DNA of 64,000 nucleotides from Rhodospirillaceae bacterium (GCA_902615805.1 CACMQH010000001.1:299788-363787), one strand, 5' to 3'. Counted from the first letter of the stretch, positions 1 to 9,869 are shown. Notes: generated by a model from the sequence alone, not told the origin. Made by a program: numbers and translations.

Positions 1-2648
1 TCATCTATTTTGTCTTTATTATCTAAAACAACAAACGAAGAAACAATACATACATTATGCATTTCTATGTTCTTTATGGACTCTAAAATACTCTTCTCTT
101 TCGTAATTAACACTACATTGGCTTCTAAACTTGATCCTAATTTTTTTTCATTTCTGGCTATTTCTATAGCTGTATTAATTACTTTTCTTATTTTTTTAAT
201 ATTTTCCCATTTTTCTAGCAGGTTAACATTATTCCAAATATTGTCAGGATTTTTAAAGACTTTTAAGTGTACACTTTCTATATTCTCTGTTTTAAATTTT
301 TGCCAAACCTCTTCCATAGTATGACATAATACCGGAGCATACCATGTAGTTAACTTTTCTAAAATTTGAAATAGAACATTTATTTTATTTATTCTAATGT
401 TATCTTCTATGCCGTTACAATACAAAGTATCTTTGCTAATATCAAAATAAAACGAGGATAAATCAACTGAGCAAAATTCAAATAATGCTTTGTAAAAGAT
501 ATGAAATGCATACTCATTCAAAGATTTTTTTCTAATAGTTTCAAGCTCATAAAGCCTAGCTAATATAAACTTATCAATCTCTTCTAAATCAGAATAATTA
601 AAAGAAAAATCAATTTCTGCACTGCCTATATTACCTAAAATGAACCTAAAAGTATTTCTTATTCTTCTATAGTTATCGTTTAAATTTGATAAAACTTCAT
701 CACCTATCTTCATATCATCTGAATAATCAGTTGTTGCCACCCATAACCTTAAAACATCCGCTCCTGATTTTTTTATTATGTCCTCTGGGTTTATAACATT
801 ACCTAAACTCTTAGACATTTTTCTACCTTTACCATCTAGAACAAAGCCATGCGTTATAACACTTTTATAAGGGGCCCTACCTCTTGTTCCGCAGGCAGCT
901 AGCAAAGAAGATTGAAAAAAACCTCTATGCTGATCTGTTCCTTCTAAATATAAGTCTGCAGGCCAACTAAGATTATTATTTTCTAATACAAAGGCATAAG
1001 AGGTGCCTGAGTCAAACCATACATCTAGTATATCTTTAACAGCATAATAATCATCAGGGTTATAGTCTTTTTCTAAATATTTTAATGGGTTATCTGACAA
1101 CCAAACATCAGACCCCTTTAGTTTTACATCTTCTATTATTCTTTCCATTACCTTTTCATCTTTTAAAGGCTCTCCTGTATTTTTATTTATAAATATCGTC
1201 AATGGTACTCCCCATGACCTTTGTCTTGAAACACACCAATCTGGTCTATTCTCCACCATACTTTGTATCCTGTTTTTAGAGGACTTAGGAATCCATACAG
1301 TATCCTCAATACCTTGCATAGCTGTGTCTTTTAAATTATTTGTTTTCATACTAATAAACCATTGTGGAGTGGTTCTATAAATAATAGGCTTTTTTGACCT
1401 CCATGAATGAGGGTAAGAGTGTCTGTATTCTCTTGATCCTAAAAGTTTATTTTGTTTTTCTAGCTCCTCTATAACACTTAAGTGTGCTTTAAAAACATGA
1501 ATTCCTGCAAATACGGGAGTATTATCTCTATAACAGCCATCATCTTTAACGATATCTTTAATTACGATATTATTATCTAAAGCTAAATAATAGTCGTCCT
1601 CACCATAACATGGAGCTATATGAACAAAGCCTGTACCTTCACTATCTTCTACAAATTCCGCTTTTAGCAAAGGGACATCGTAATCAAATCCAATTTTTGA
1701 GAAAGGATGATGGCATATTGTGTTACCTAATTCTTCTCCTTTTATTTCCTTAATTAGCTCAAATTTACTTATATTACATCTATCACAAACTTCTTCTAAT
1801 AAAGATTTTGCTACTAAATATTTATTATCCTTAATAAGATTATTTTTACTTTCTTGAACTTTAAATATACAGTAATCAATAGAATCTCCGAATGCTATTG
1901 CCTTATTTCCTGGAATTGTCCATGGTGTAGTAGTCCATATAATTATAGAAGTATTTTCTAGTAGTTTATTCGGGCTATTTTTTACCTTAAAGGCTACATA
2001 AATAGAGGTTGAATCAATATCATGATACTCTATTTCTGCCTCTGCTAATGCAGTTTTTTCTATAGGTGACCACATTACTGGTTTTGAACCCTGATATAAA
2101 GAGCCATTTAGAAAAAATTTACTAAATTCTTTTAATATAATTGCTTCTGACTCGTAAGCCATTGTTGTATATGGTTTATTCCAATCTGCTAAAACAAACA
2201 ATCTTATAAAAGACTTTTTCTGTTCTTCAATCCATTTTTGAGCAAACTCTCTACATTCATTCCTAAAATCTTTGATATCAATATCTTCTTTTTTTTTACC
2301 TTTTTTTCTATATTGTTTTTCTATTTGCCATTCTATTGGTAAACCATGGCAATCCCAGCCTGGAACATATAAAGAATTATAGCCTTCAAATTGCATTGTT
2401 CTATTTATAATATCTTTTAATATTTTATTGGCAGCTGTACCTATATGAATTGGTCCATTTGCATAAGGAGGACCATCATGGAGAATAAACTTTTTTTTGT
2501 CTTTTGATTGTTCTTTAAGTTTTTTCCATAATTCTATATCATTCCAAAACGCCATCATTTTTACTTCTTCAGTTGGTAGCTTTCCTCTCATGCCAAAATC
2601 GGTTTTAGGAAGTAACATAGTTAAATTAAATTTGTTATTATCACTCAT
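1..2648 (-). CDS. ileS: Isoleucyl-tRNA synthetase, C-terminus outside window
   Basis: Class I aminoacyl-tRNA synthetase charging tRNA-Ile. The frame is open from an ATG at 2648 to the left edge, giving about 882 residues. The HIGH-type motif GPIHIG lies near residues 65-70, the editing (CP1) region follows with TTTPWT near residue 235, and KMSKS lies at about 610-614. The anticodon-binding region is present, but the C-terminal zinc-binding tail expected in a bacterial enzyme of about 930 residues lies beyond base 1. It starts 8 bases after the ribF stop on the same strand, the classic ribF-ileS pairing. No frameshift is seen. Confidence 0.97.
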   Translation of the reverse strand, partial: MSDNNKFNLTMLLPKTDFGMRGKLPTEEVKMMAFWNDIELWKKLKEQSKDKKKFILHDGPPYANGPIHIGTAANKILKDIINRTMQFEGYNSLYVPGWDCHGLPIEWQIEKQYRKKGKKKEDIDIKDFRNECREFAQKWIEEQKKSFIRLFVLADWNKPYTTMAYESEAIILKEFSKFFLNGSLYQGSKPVMWSPIEKTALAEAEIEYHDIDSTSIYVAFKVKNSPNKLLENTSIIIWTTTPWTIPGNKAIAFGDSIDYCIFKVQESKNNLIKDNKYLVAKSLLEEVCDRCNISKFELIKEIKGEELGNTICHHPFSKIGFDYDVPLLKAEFVEDSEGTGFVHIAPCYGEDDYYLALDNNIVIKDIVKDDGCYRDNTPVFAGIHVFKAHLSVIEELEKQNKLLGSREYRHSYPHSWRSKKPIIYRTTPQWFISMKTNNLKDTAMQGIEDTVWIPKSSKNRIQSMVENRPDWCVSRQRSWGVPLTIFINKNTGEPLKDEKVMERIIEDVKLKGSDVWLSDNPLKYLEKDYNPDDYYAVKDILDVWFDSGTSYAFVLENNNLSWPADLYLEGTDQHRGFFQSSLLAACGTRGRAPYKSVITHGFVLDGKGRKMSKSLGNVINPEDIIKKSGADVLRLWVATTDYSDDMKIGDEVLSNLNDNYRRIRNTFRFILGNIGSAEIDFSFNYSDLEEIDKFILARLYELETIRKKSLNEYAFHIFYKALFEFCSVDLSSFYFDISKDTLYCNGIEDNIRINKINVLFQILEKLTTWYAPVLCHTMEEVWQKFKTENIESVHLKVFKNPDNIWNNVNLLEKWENIKKIRKVINTAIEIARNEKKLGSSLEANVVLITKEKSILESIKNIEMHNVCIVSSFVVLDNKDKID

Positions 2649-2656
2649 TTTTTTCT

Positions 2657-3607
2657 CTAATTATTATCTAAAACTGCTGTTTTTGTTAGTATTTCTTTTA
2701 TATGCTCACAATCTTTTTTCATTCTAACTATTAATTCCTGATCACTATTAAATTTTTCTTCATTTCTAATTTTTTCAACAAATGCTACTTTAATTCTCTT
2801 TTGATATAAATTACCAGTGTAATTAAAAATATATACTTCCAAAATTTCTTCTTTTCCATCATAGTGAGGTCTTATGCCACTCGATGCTGCACTCATTCTC
2901 CATTTTGTTTCTCCTTCTATCTGAGTCCAACATGCGTAAATACCTCTTTGTGGAGATATTTGATACATATATTTCAGATTAGCTGTAGGAAAGCCTAAAG
3001 TCCTTCCAAGAGCATTTCCTCTCACTACCCTACCTTGAACTTGCCAATTATGTCCTAAAAAGGTATTCGCCTTTATAATATTTCCATTTTTAACTAAATC
3101 TCTAATTAATGATGATGAGAATATATTATTGTTATTATCTGATTTTTTTTTAATCGCTTCTACATTAAAAGCACCTTTTTCTTGGTATTTTTTTAATAGA
3201 TTGACATTACCTTCTCTATTATAACCAAATCTAAAGTCTTCTCCTACTACTATATTGTTAACATTTAACATATTTATCAAATATTTTTCTATAAATTGTT
3301 CAGCTGATGTTTCACTAAACTTTTTAGAAAAACTTAATAAAAATAAAGCATCTAAACCTAATAACTTTAACTTTTCATATTTAGTTCTAAATCTAACTAG
3401 GTTTTTTTGCCATTTATTAGGTGCCATTATTTTAACAGGATGAGGTGTAAAAGATAAAACTGCTGCCTTAGAATTATGAGTTTTTTTGTATTTTAAAAGT
3501 GCATCTAATAAATATTTATGTCCTTTATGTATGCCATCAAAATTACCCACAGCTATACTATAATTTTGTCTTTCAATATTCTTAAAATTATTTCTTTTTA
3601 CAATCAT
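2657..3607 (-). CDS. ribF: Bifunctional riboflavin kinase / FAD synthetase
   Basis: Makes FMN from riboflavin and then FAD. The protein has 316 residues, the normal length. The N-terminal nucleotidyltransferase domain shows AVGNFDGIHKGH near residues 19-30. The C-terminal flavokinase domain has the LGFPTANL motif near residue 205. It lies between a metallo-beta-lactamase-fold gene (16-base gap) and ileS (8-base gap), so the three are probably one transcript read leftward. Confidence 0.96.
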   Translation of the reverse strand: MIVKRNNFKNIERQNYSIAVGNFDGIHKGHKYLLDALLKYKKTHNSKAAVLSFTPHPVKIMAPNKWQKNLVRFRTKYEKLKLLGLDALFLLSFSKKFSETSAEQFIEKYLINMLNVNNIVVGEDFRFGYNREGNVNLLKKYQEKGAFNVEAIKKKSDNNNNIFSSSLIRDLVKNGNIIKANTFLGHNWQVQGRVVRGNALGRTLGFPTANLKYMYQISPQRGIYACWTQIEGETKWRMSAASSGIRPHYDGKEEILEVYIFNYTGNLYQKRIKVAFVEKIRNEEKFNSDQELIVRMKKDCEHIKEILTKTAVLDNN

Positions 3608-3623
3608 AATTAAAATTAATAAT

Positions 3624-4508
3624 TTAAATTACTTTCCATTTTACTTTTTTATTATCTTCATCAACAACTACTCCTTTATCCTTCAAACTTAATAAATTTG
3701 CCAGTATTGATTTTTCTGCGGCTGGCCAAAGTCTCTTATCTGTAGTTTTATAGAATTTACTGACCATTTCTTTTATAGTTAAATTATTTTTAGATAACTC
3801 ATTAATAATTTGAGTTTGCCTCATTAGTCTATGTGCTATTAATGCATTTACAAATTGTCTTGGCTTAGTGATGGGCCCTCCATGAGTAGGATAAAATATT
3901 TTATATTTATAATTTAATACTTTCTTCAAGCTTTCGATATAAGAAGTCATATTTCCATCAGGAGGCACTATAACAGTTGTAGACCAACCCATAATGTGAT
4001 CTCCTGTAAATAAAATTAATTGTTCTTCCAAACCATAACACATATGGTTTGATGTGTGTCCTGGCGTATGTATAGCTCTAATAGTCCACCCATCGCCGTT
4101 TACTAATTCTCCATCATTTAAATAAATATCTGGTTTAAAGGTTAAATCATGCCCTTCTTCAAAGTTAGTATCAAATTTTTTTCTTTTGTATGGACCATAT
4201 CCATATGACGTACAATCAATGTTTTCTTTAATAACCTTGGCTGCAGGGGAATGATCTGCATGGGTATGTGTTATAAAAAGACTTACTTTTTTTGCACTCT
4301 TTAATAATTTTAACAAATTAAATATATGAGATTCTATTAAAGGCCCAGGATCAATAATCGCAAGATCATCATGGCCAATAATATATGTTCCTGTTCCATA
4401 AAATGTAAATGGACTAGGGTTTTTTGCTAATAATCTTTTTACATTACTATCAATAATTTCAACAGTATTGTAATTAGCTTTAAAATTTTTATTATAATAG
4501 TTTTTCAC
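3624..4508 (-). CDS. MBL-fold metallo-hydrolase (LACTB2-like)
   Basis: A cytosolic metallo-beta-lactamase-fold hydrolase of 294 residues. Metal ligands are visible: HTHADH at 81-86, H151 in HTPGHTSNH, D170 in FTGDH, and a late histidine in YPTHGG. The last 70 or so residues look like the winged-helix tail found in LACTB2-type proteins, some of which are nucleases. There is no signal peptide. The start codon is GTG at 4508. Substrate is not predictable from sequence. It heads the ribF-ileS transcript and is divergent from the Nudix gene. Confidence 0.85.
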   Translation of the reverse strand: MKNYYNKNFKANYNTVEIIDSNVKRLLAKNPSPFTFYGTGTYIIGHDDLAIIDPGPLIESHIFNLLKLLKSAKKVSLFITHTHADHSPAAKVIKENIDCTSYGYGPYKRKKFDTNFEEGHDLTFKPDIYLNDGELVNGDGWTIRAIHTPGHTSNHMCYGLEEQLILFTGDHIMGWSTTVIVPPDGNMTSYIESLKKVLNYKYKIFYPTHGGPITKPRQFVNALIAHRLMRQTQIINELSKNNLTIKEMVSKFYKTTDKRLWPAAEKSILANLLSLKDKGVVVDEDNKKVKWKVI

Positions 4509-4584
4509 TTCTAAATAATTTATTATTAAAGAAAATTTTTATATTTATTAATTACTTTAATTTAAATAATATTACTACAGTTTT

Positions 4585-5298
4585 ATGGAAAAAATTAATT
4601 ATAAACCAACTAAACCAAAAGATGCTTCTACGTTAATTATAATTAGGAAAAATAAGAAAAAAACCTTTGTTTTAATGGGGCAAAGACCAATGCAGTCACG
4701 GTTTATGCCTGGAGTTTATGTTTTTCCTGGTGGAGTAACAGAAAAAGAGGATTTGCAAGCTTATAAATTTTTTAAATTAAAACCCAATAAACAAGTTAAC
4801 AAAAAAGCAGTGAAATCTTACTCTAATTCTCATTGTCAATCATTATTACTAACGGCTATAAGAGAAACTGCGGAAGAAACAGGGCTGTATTTAGCTAAAG
4901 CAGACAAAAGCTCATCAAAACCATTTATCAATAGTGAAAGTTCGTGGAATGATTTTACTGATAAATCATATGTTCCGAGCATACATAAGTTGCTCTTTTT
5001 TGGTAGAGCCATTACTCCCTCAAAGTTAAAAATAAGGTTTCATGCTAGATTTTTTTTAGCTTTTTATGAAGACTTTGTTGGCAATATGAAAGCTAATAGA
5101 GAATTGGAAAATCTAGACTGGATAAGCCTCAATGAAGCTAAAAATAAAAAAATTGCAGACGTAACAGAATTTATGTTGAATGAAATAATCAAATTAAATA
5201 ATAATTATTCTAACGTGTCTAATAAGAAAGTTTTTCCGATGTTTACTTGGAAAAATAATAAGCGCTGGATTAAGTGGGATAAGATAATTAAATCATAA
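4585..5298 (+). CDS. NUDIX hydrolase (NUDT19/RP2-like)
   Basis: A 237-residue Nudix protein that probably hydrolyses a nucleoside diphosphate or CoA-type substrate. The Nudix box is split: VFPGG at 46-50 and RETAEETG at 93-100 are separated by about 40 residues. A long insertion of this kind is typical of the NUDT19/RP2 group, some of which act on acyl-CoA. It is followed 11 bases later by speE on the same strand. The substrate is inference only. Confidence 0.82.
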   Translation: MEKINYKPTKPKDASTLIIIRKNKKKTFVLMGQRPMQSRFMPGVYVFPGGVTEKEDLQAYKFFKLKPNKQVNKKAVKSYSNSHCQSLLLTAIRETAEETGLYLAKADKSSSKPFINSESSWNDFTDKSYVPSIHKLLFFGRAITPSKLKIRFHARFFLAFYEDFVGNMKANRELENLDWISLNEAKNKKIADVTEFMLNEIIKLNNNYSNVSNKKVFPMFTWKNNKRWIKWDKIIKS

Positions 5299-5309
5299 AG
5301 GTAAGCAAT

Positions 5310-6134
5310 ATGAAAACTTTTAAAGAAAAATTACATATAGGATTAAATCAAGAGATTAAGATAAAAAATAGATTAATAAATAAAAAGTCTAATTTTCAAA
5401 AAATAGAAATTTTTGATACTTTAACTTATGGTCGAGTCCTAGCTCTAGATGGTGTTATTCAGGTAACAGAAAATGATGAATATGCTTATTCTGAAATGTT
5501 GGTACATCCAGCTATGCAGGCATTGGCCAAAAAAGCTAAGAAAATATTAATAATTGGAGGAGGGGATGGTGCTGTTGCAGAAGAAGTGCTTAAATATAAT
5601 TATGTTAGAAAAATTGATTTAGTGGATATTGACAAGGAAGTTGTAGATTTAAGTAAAAAATACTTTAAAAAAATTAATAATAATTCACTGGTTAACAAAA
5701 AACTAAATTTATTTTATGAGGATGCTTTTAAGTTCATAGATAAAAATCAAAATTCTTATGATCTAATTATCGCAGATAGACCTGATCCCATAGGAGCTGG
5801 AAAAAGTTTGTATAAATCTAATTTTTATAAAAAAATTAAGAATATAATGTCTGAAAGTAGTATAGCTATATTCCAAAGCGGAGTACCTTTTTTACAGAAA
5901 AAAGAGCTTAAGGAAGTCATTAGGGATATAAAAAAATATTTTAAATATTATGGTTTTTATTTCACTGTTGTTCCATCCTATATAGGAGGTTTTATGGCTT
6001 TAGTATGGGCGTCAAATAATTACGATTTATTTAAAAAAAGAAATTTTGTTATAAACAATAATATTAAAACAAAATATTTTAATAAAGAAATATTAAATGC
6101 CTCTTTCGCAGTTCCTAATTTTTTACAAAAATAA
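5310..6134 (+). CDS. speE: Spermidine synthase (polyamine aminopropyltransferase)
   Basis: Transfers an aminopropyl group from decarboxylated S-adenosylmethionine to putrescine. The 274-residue protein has the DGVIQVTENDEYAYSEM N-terminal motif, the nucleotide-binding IIGGGDGAVAEEV near residue 81, and the catalytic aspartates in ADRPDPIG near 153-160. A good Shine-Dalgarno sequence (AAAGG) precedes the ATG. It converges on the ornithine decarboxylase gene 6 bases downstream, and the other two enzymes of the pathway are on the opposite strand next to it. Confidence 0.95.
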   Translation: MKTFKEKLHIGLNQEIKIKNRLINKKSNFQKIEIFDTLTYGRVLALDGVIQVTENDEYAYSEMLVHPAMQALAKKAKKILIIGGGDGAVAEEVLKYNYVRKIDLVDIDKEVVDLSKKYFKKINNNSLVNKKLNLFYEDAFKFIDKNQNSYDLIIADRPDPIGAGKSLYKSNFYKKIKNIMSESSIAIFQSGVPFLQKKELKEVIRDIKKYFKYYGFYFTVVPSYIGGFMALVWASNNYDLFKKRNFVINNNIKTKYFNKEILNASFAVPNFLQK

Positions 6135-6140
6135 TTTAAT

Positions 6141-7268
6141 TTATTTCAAAAATATTTCTTTTATTTTTTTTATTCCATTAAATTCTGATTGATAGGAAAT
6201 AATATATGAGCCTGCTGAAAATATTCTCAGCCTATCTCCTGCCTTAATATTTTTAGGTAATGTATATAATTTTTTTTGATATAAAATATCATGACTATCA
6301 CAAGATGGACCAGCAATTATATATTCAACTGTTTTCTCTTTATTTTTTCTAGAAAACTCTATTTTATATTTAATTGCCTCTCCTTCAGTTTCAGCTAGCC
6401 CACTGTATCTTCCTACGTCTAGATATAGCCACCTTTTACCTTCTTTTTCTTTAATTAAAATAACTTCACTCTCCAATACACCGGCACTTGCAACAAGGAA
6501 CCTTCCTGGTTCTGCAATGATATTTGCTGGCATCACTTGGTCATAATATTTAGTAATTTGATTGAGAATATTTTTAGCGTAATCCTTAAAATCTATTTTT
6601 TTATTATCATAGTTTTCTGGCATTCCACCACCTATATTTAGAAAACTCAACTCAAAATATTTTTTTTTAAATTTTTTATATATTTGTGATGACGTTTTAA
6701 TTGCTTTCTCCCAGGTTTGTTTTGATAGTTGTTGTGAACCTACATGAAAAGATAAACCTACAGGACTCAAGCCAATTTCTTTTGCCTTAATTAATAAATA
6801 CTCTAATTCTTTTGAAGAACAACCAAATTTTTTAGAAAGCGGCCATTGTGCTCCACCATTATAAACCTCAAGCCTACAATACACATTGGATCTAGGTGCA
6901 AACTCTCTAATTTTTAATAACTCTTCTTCGCAGTCAAATGCAAATAGTTTTACTCCTAGCTTAAAAGCTTTTTTTATATCATCTGATTTTTTTACAGTGT
7001 TCCCAAAAGAAATTTTTTTAGCACTTATACCTAAATCGGTGCAAACTTTTATTTCATTAATACTAGCACAGTCAAAGTTAGAGCCAAGTTTGTTTAGTAA
7101 TGCTATTATTTTTACACTAGGATTAGCTTTTACTGCATAATAAGGTTTAATAACTCCAAATAGCTTTACGAATTGAGAAAAGTTTTCTTTAACTTTCTCC
7201 AAATCATAAACTAATCTAGGAGTCGTGTTTCTATTGTTGTTTAGCCATTCAACACATTTTTTTGTCAA
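6141..7268 (-). CDS. Ornithine decarboxylase, alanine-racemase fold (group IV)
   Basis: A PLP-dependent basic amino acid decarboxylase of 375 residues. The PLP lysine is K47 in YAVKANP, the substrate loop has LSFHVGSQ, and the cross-subunit catalytic cysteine is C323 in GPSCDSHD. The CDS-type motif fits ornithine (or lysine/ornithine) decarboxylases rather than diaminopimelate decarboxylase, which normally has ESGD here. The start overlaps the end of speD by 20 bases, so the two are co-translated. With speE it completes putrescine-to-spermidine synthesis. Confidence 0.9.
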   Translation of the reverse strand: MTKKCVEWLNNNRNTTPRLVYDLEKVKENFSQFVKLFGVIKPYYAVKANPSVKIIALLNKLGSNFDCASINEIKVCTDLGISAKKISFGNTVKKSDDIKKAFKLGVKLFAFDCEEELLKIREFAPRSNVYCRLEVYNGGAQWPLSKKFGCSSKELEYLLIKAKEIGLSPVGLSFHVGSQQLSKQTWEKAIKTSSQIYKKFKKKYFELSFLNIGGGMPENYDNKKIDFKDYAKNILNQITKYYDQVMPANIIAEPGRFLVASAGVLESEVILIKEKEGKRWLYLDVGRYSGLAETEGEAIKYKIEFSRKNKEKTVEYIIAGPSCDSHDILYQKKLYTLPKNIKAGDRLRIFSAGSYIISYQSEFNGIKKIKEIFLK

Positions 7269-7692
7269 TTTTAGTTATTCCTCTTTTTATAATTTCAATT
7301 TTTTTTCTTTTTGGTTTTAGTGTTTTAACCAAAAATTCGCTAGCTAATTCAGGATAAGTTTTACCACACATAAATATATCAAATGCAATATAATTTCTTT
7401 CTGGCCAAGTATGCACGCTGATATGTGACTCAGCTAAGACAGCTACTCCTGATATACCTTGCTCTTTACCAAATCTGTGCATATGCATATGCAGTATTTT
7501 TGCTTTAGATAAATTAGCTGCTTCTTTAATGATTTTTTTAAGCGGTGCTATTTTATTAGAAAAACTACAATTCCATAAGTCTAAAATAATATGAGTTCCA
7601 GCGAAAATAATATTCTTTTCAATTATAAAATAGTCTTCAGAAACTTCTTTTTCGTAATATTTTAAACTTTGATTTCTTTTTACAAAACTCAT
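7249..7692 (-). CDS. speD: S-adenosylmethionine decarboxylase proenzyme
   Basis: Produces decarboxylated S-adenosylmethionine, the aminopropyl donor for SpeE. The 147-residue proenzyme has the self-cleavage site at E88/S89 in AESHISVHTWPE; the serine becomes the pyruvoyl group. H90 and C109 (FMCG) match known active-site residues. It sits 19 bases downstream of tRNA-Leu on the same strand and overlaps the decarboxylase gene. The tRNA transcript may therefore continue into it. Confidence 0.95.
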   Translation of the reverse strand: MSFVKRNQSLKYYEKEVSEDYFIIEKNIIFAGTHIILDLWNCSFSNKIAPLKKIIKEAANLSKAKILHMHMHRFGKEQGISGVAVLAESHISVHTWPERNYIAFDIFMCGKTYPELASEFLVKTLKPKRKKIEIIKRGITKIDKKMC

Positions 7693-7711
7693 TAGACCCT
7701 CTACTAATAAT

Positions 7712-7796
7712 TGGTAGGGCTGGAGAGACTCGAACTCTCAAGGATTTCTCCGGGGGATTTTGAATCCCCTGCGTCTACCAATTCCGCCACAGCCCC
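7712..7796 (-). tRNA. tRNA-Leu(CAA)
   Basis: An 85-base type II tRNA read leftward with an encoded CCA. The acceptor stem GGGGCTG pairs with CAGCCCT. The D-loop carries GGTAGACGC, a long variable arm follows the anticodon stem, and the T-loop is GTTCGAGTC. The seven-base anticodon loop TTCAAAA places CAA at 7760-7762, so it reads UUG. Confidence 0.96.
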
Positions 7797-7835
7797 AAAA
7801 AATACAAATGATAATTTTTAAACTTTTTTTATATA

Positions 7836-8792
7836 TTATTCAATATATTTTTTTCTATATAAGTCTAACTGCTTTTTTATTCCCTGTCTTAAGGTGATAC
7901 TTTTCATTTTTAAATGATGAATTTCTTTTGGTATAGGATATTGAAAAATTTCTGATATCATATCACCCTCAGAAACTGCCTTCTTTGCTGCATTATCTAG
8001 AAAATACAACCAATTTTTTGTATCATTTAGATCCAGCTTATTATTAATTATACTGCCGTGTCCAGGTATTAGATAATCCCATGACAAATCTAATTTATTG
8101 TTAATTACATTAATCCACATAGGAATATTTGCATCAGAAAATGCTGCAGCTCTTCCTATAAAAATTACATCACCAGTAATGTAAGTGTTTGTATTAAAAT
8201 CATATGCTATTAGATCTCCTTTAGTATGTGCTATACCTAGATTTTTTATTAATACTCTTCTATTGCCTAAATTAACTTCTATACTGTCAGCTAAAAAGCT
8301 TATTTTTTCCTCGGAAATATTATCAAAGTTTATATTATCCTCATTAAAACCTAGATTTTTAATCAATAAGTTATTAATTAATGGACCTTCCTTTTTTAAA
8401 TAAGAATATTCAGTTTTATCTATAAAAATAGTAACTTTTTTTTTAATATATACCTCTATTCCGTATGCGTGATCAAAGTGTCTATGAGAAATTACTAAAT
8501 ACTTAATTGGTTTTTTTGAATATTTTCTTAATTCCTTTATAAATCTTTCTGCAAATTCTTTAGAAGGTCCTGCATCATAAACTAGAATTGATTTATTACC
8601 TATAATTGCTATCTTATTAGCTATCGCACCCTTATTTATTTCGTTAGGTTCTTCATTTTCTCCATAATAAATTAAAATCCCTGGTAAAACTTCATTTAAT
8701 AAAATTTGATTATTCTCAGCAATGTTATACTTTAAGAATGAAAAAAATAAAAAAAAAGAAATAATTATTAATTTTAGAAAATAATTTATCAT
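7836..8792 (-). CDS. Exported MBL-fold hydrolase
   Basis: A 318-residue metallo-beta-lactamase-fold protein with a hydrophobic N-terminal signal (FLKLIIISFFLFFSFL) and therefore periplasmic. Metal-binding residues are SHRHFDH at 102-108, H189 in GIAHTKGD, D208 in YITGDV, and H245 in PGHG. The frame is open further upstream to 9062, but that part lies antisense to the neighbouring YqaA gene and is not protein-like. The ATG at 8792 directly before the signal peptide is the start. That codon shares the tetranucleotide CATG with the start of the divergent gene. Substrate is unknown. Confidence 0.85.
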   Translation of the reverse strand: MINYFLKLIIISFFLFFSFLKYNIAENNQILLNEVLPGILIYYGENEEPNEINKGAIANKIAIIGNKSILVYDAGPSKEFAERFIKELRKYSKKPIKYLVISHRHFDHAYGIEVYIKKKVTIFIDKTEYSYLKKEGPLINNLLIKNLGFNEDNINFDNISEEKISFLADSIEVNLGNRRVLIKNLGIAHTKGDLIAYDFNTNTYITGDVIFIGRAAAFSDANIPMWINVINNKLDLSWDYLIPGHGSIINNKLDLNDTKNWLYFLDNAAKKAVSEGDMISEIFQYPIPKEIHHLKMKSITLRQGIKKQLDLYRKKYIE

Positions 8793-9387
8793 GAAAAAAT
8801 TTAAAAAACTTATTTTTAATATAATAGATAATACATTAAAAGTATCAAAGAATAAAAACTCCGTAAAACTTTTAAGTTTATTTTCGTTTTTAGAGTCGAT
8901 TATTTTTCCTATTCCACCAGATATTTTTTTAATTCCAATAGTTTTAGCAAAAAAAAATAGATGGCTTTTTATAAGTATAGTTTGCACACTATTTTCTGTT
9001 TTAGGAGGTGTCATAGGGTATATGATAGGATATTTTTTTTGGGATTTAGTAGGTAATAACATAATTAATTTTTATGGTGCTGAAAATCAATTAAATCAAT
9101 TAAAAGAATATTTTTCTAAATATGGTCTGTTTATAATTTTACTAGCAGGTTTTACTCCAATACCTTATAAGATATTCACAATTGGAAGTGGCTTGTTATC
9201 ATTTAATTTTTTTATTTTTATAATTTGCTCAATATTTGCTAGAGGTTTAAGGTTTGTTTCACTTTCCTATTTAGTATATAAATATGGAGAAAAAAGCTTA
9301 TCTTTTGTAGATAAATATTTTTATAAATTAACGTTATTCTTTGTATTAATATTGGCTTTAGTTTTTATAATTTTCATATATGGATAA
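8791..9387 (+). CDS. YqaA-type DedA/SNARE-associated membrane protein
   Basis: A 198-residue inner-membrane protein with about four to five hydrophobic segments. FLESIIFPIPPDIFLIPIV and AGFTPIPYKIFTI are hallmark motifs of the YqaA branch of the DedA/VTT superfamily, thought to act in lipid scrambling or transport. It overlaps dsbB by 8 bases. Its start codon overlaps that of the divergent MBL gene in CATG and no Shine-Dalgarno sequence is visible upstream. Confidence 0.9.
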   Translation: MKKFKKLIFNIIDNTLKVSKNKNSVKLLSLFSFLESIIFPIPPDIFLIPIVLAKKNRWLFISIVCTLFSVLGGVIGYMIGYFFWDLVGNNIINFYGAENQLNQLKEYFSKYGLFIILLAGFTPIPYKIFTIGSGLLSFNFFIFIICSIFARGLRFVSLSYLVYKYGEKSLSFVDKYFYKLTLFFVLILALVFIIFIYG

Positions 9388-9868
9388 GTTTTTAAAAATA
9401 AATCTATTTAATAAAATTTTAGCAATTATAGTTTTTGCTTCAGTGCTTTTTTCATTTTTCCTAGAATTTTTTTTAAACCTAATACCTTGTAAACTATGTT
9501 TATATCAGCGATACCTATGGTTATTTCTTCTATTAGCTTGTATTATAAATTTAAAACAAAGCAGTAAAAGTAGATATATTGAAATGATTATAACTATCAC
9601 TCTTTGTGCCATAATAACTTTAAGCTTTTATCATAGTGGTATAGAGTTTGGATTTTTTAATAATATTATTTCATGTACTTCTGAAAATAATGAAACGGTT
9701 AATTCTATAGAAGAGTTAGATTTTTTGATCAGAAATACAAAAAATATGGATTGTGCTTTCCCTAAATTTAAAGTTTTTAATTTATCTCTCTCAAATTTAA
9801 GTTTTTTATTTAGCACTAGTTTATTATTGTTTTGCTTGAAAAAATACAATAGAAATATATTTAAATAA
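9380..9868 (+). CDS. dsbB: Disulfide bond formation protein B
   Basis: An inner-membrane quinone-coupled oxidase that recharges a DsbA-type thiol oxidase. The 162-residue protein has four transmembrane segments. The first redox pair is C37/C40 in PCKLC and the second loop holds C99 (ISCT) and C125 (MDCAFPKF). It overlaps YqaA by 8 bases and is followed 1 base later by coq7, a quinone biosynthesis gene. No dsbA is seen in the window. It is relevant to the exported cysteine-rich proteins encoded at 39-43 kb. Confidence 0.93.
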   Translation: MDKFLKINLFNKILAIIVFASVLFSFFLEFFLNLIPCKLCLYQRYLWLFLLLACIINLKQSSKSRYIEMIITITLCAIITLSFYHSGIEFGFFNNIISCTSENNETVNSIEELDFLIRNTKNMDCAFPKFKVFNLSLSNLSFLFSTSLLLFCLKKYNRNIFK

Positions 9869-9869
9869 T

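Noticed and set aside
8793..9062. N-terminal extension of the exported MBL gene by 90 residues
   Set aside because: It is antisense to the well-supported YqaA gene, has no protein-family likeness, and the ATG at 8792 directly precedes a signal peptide.
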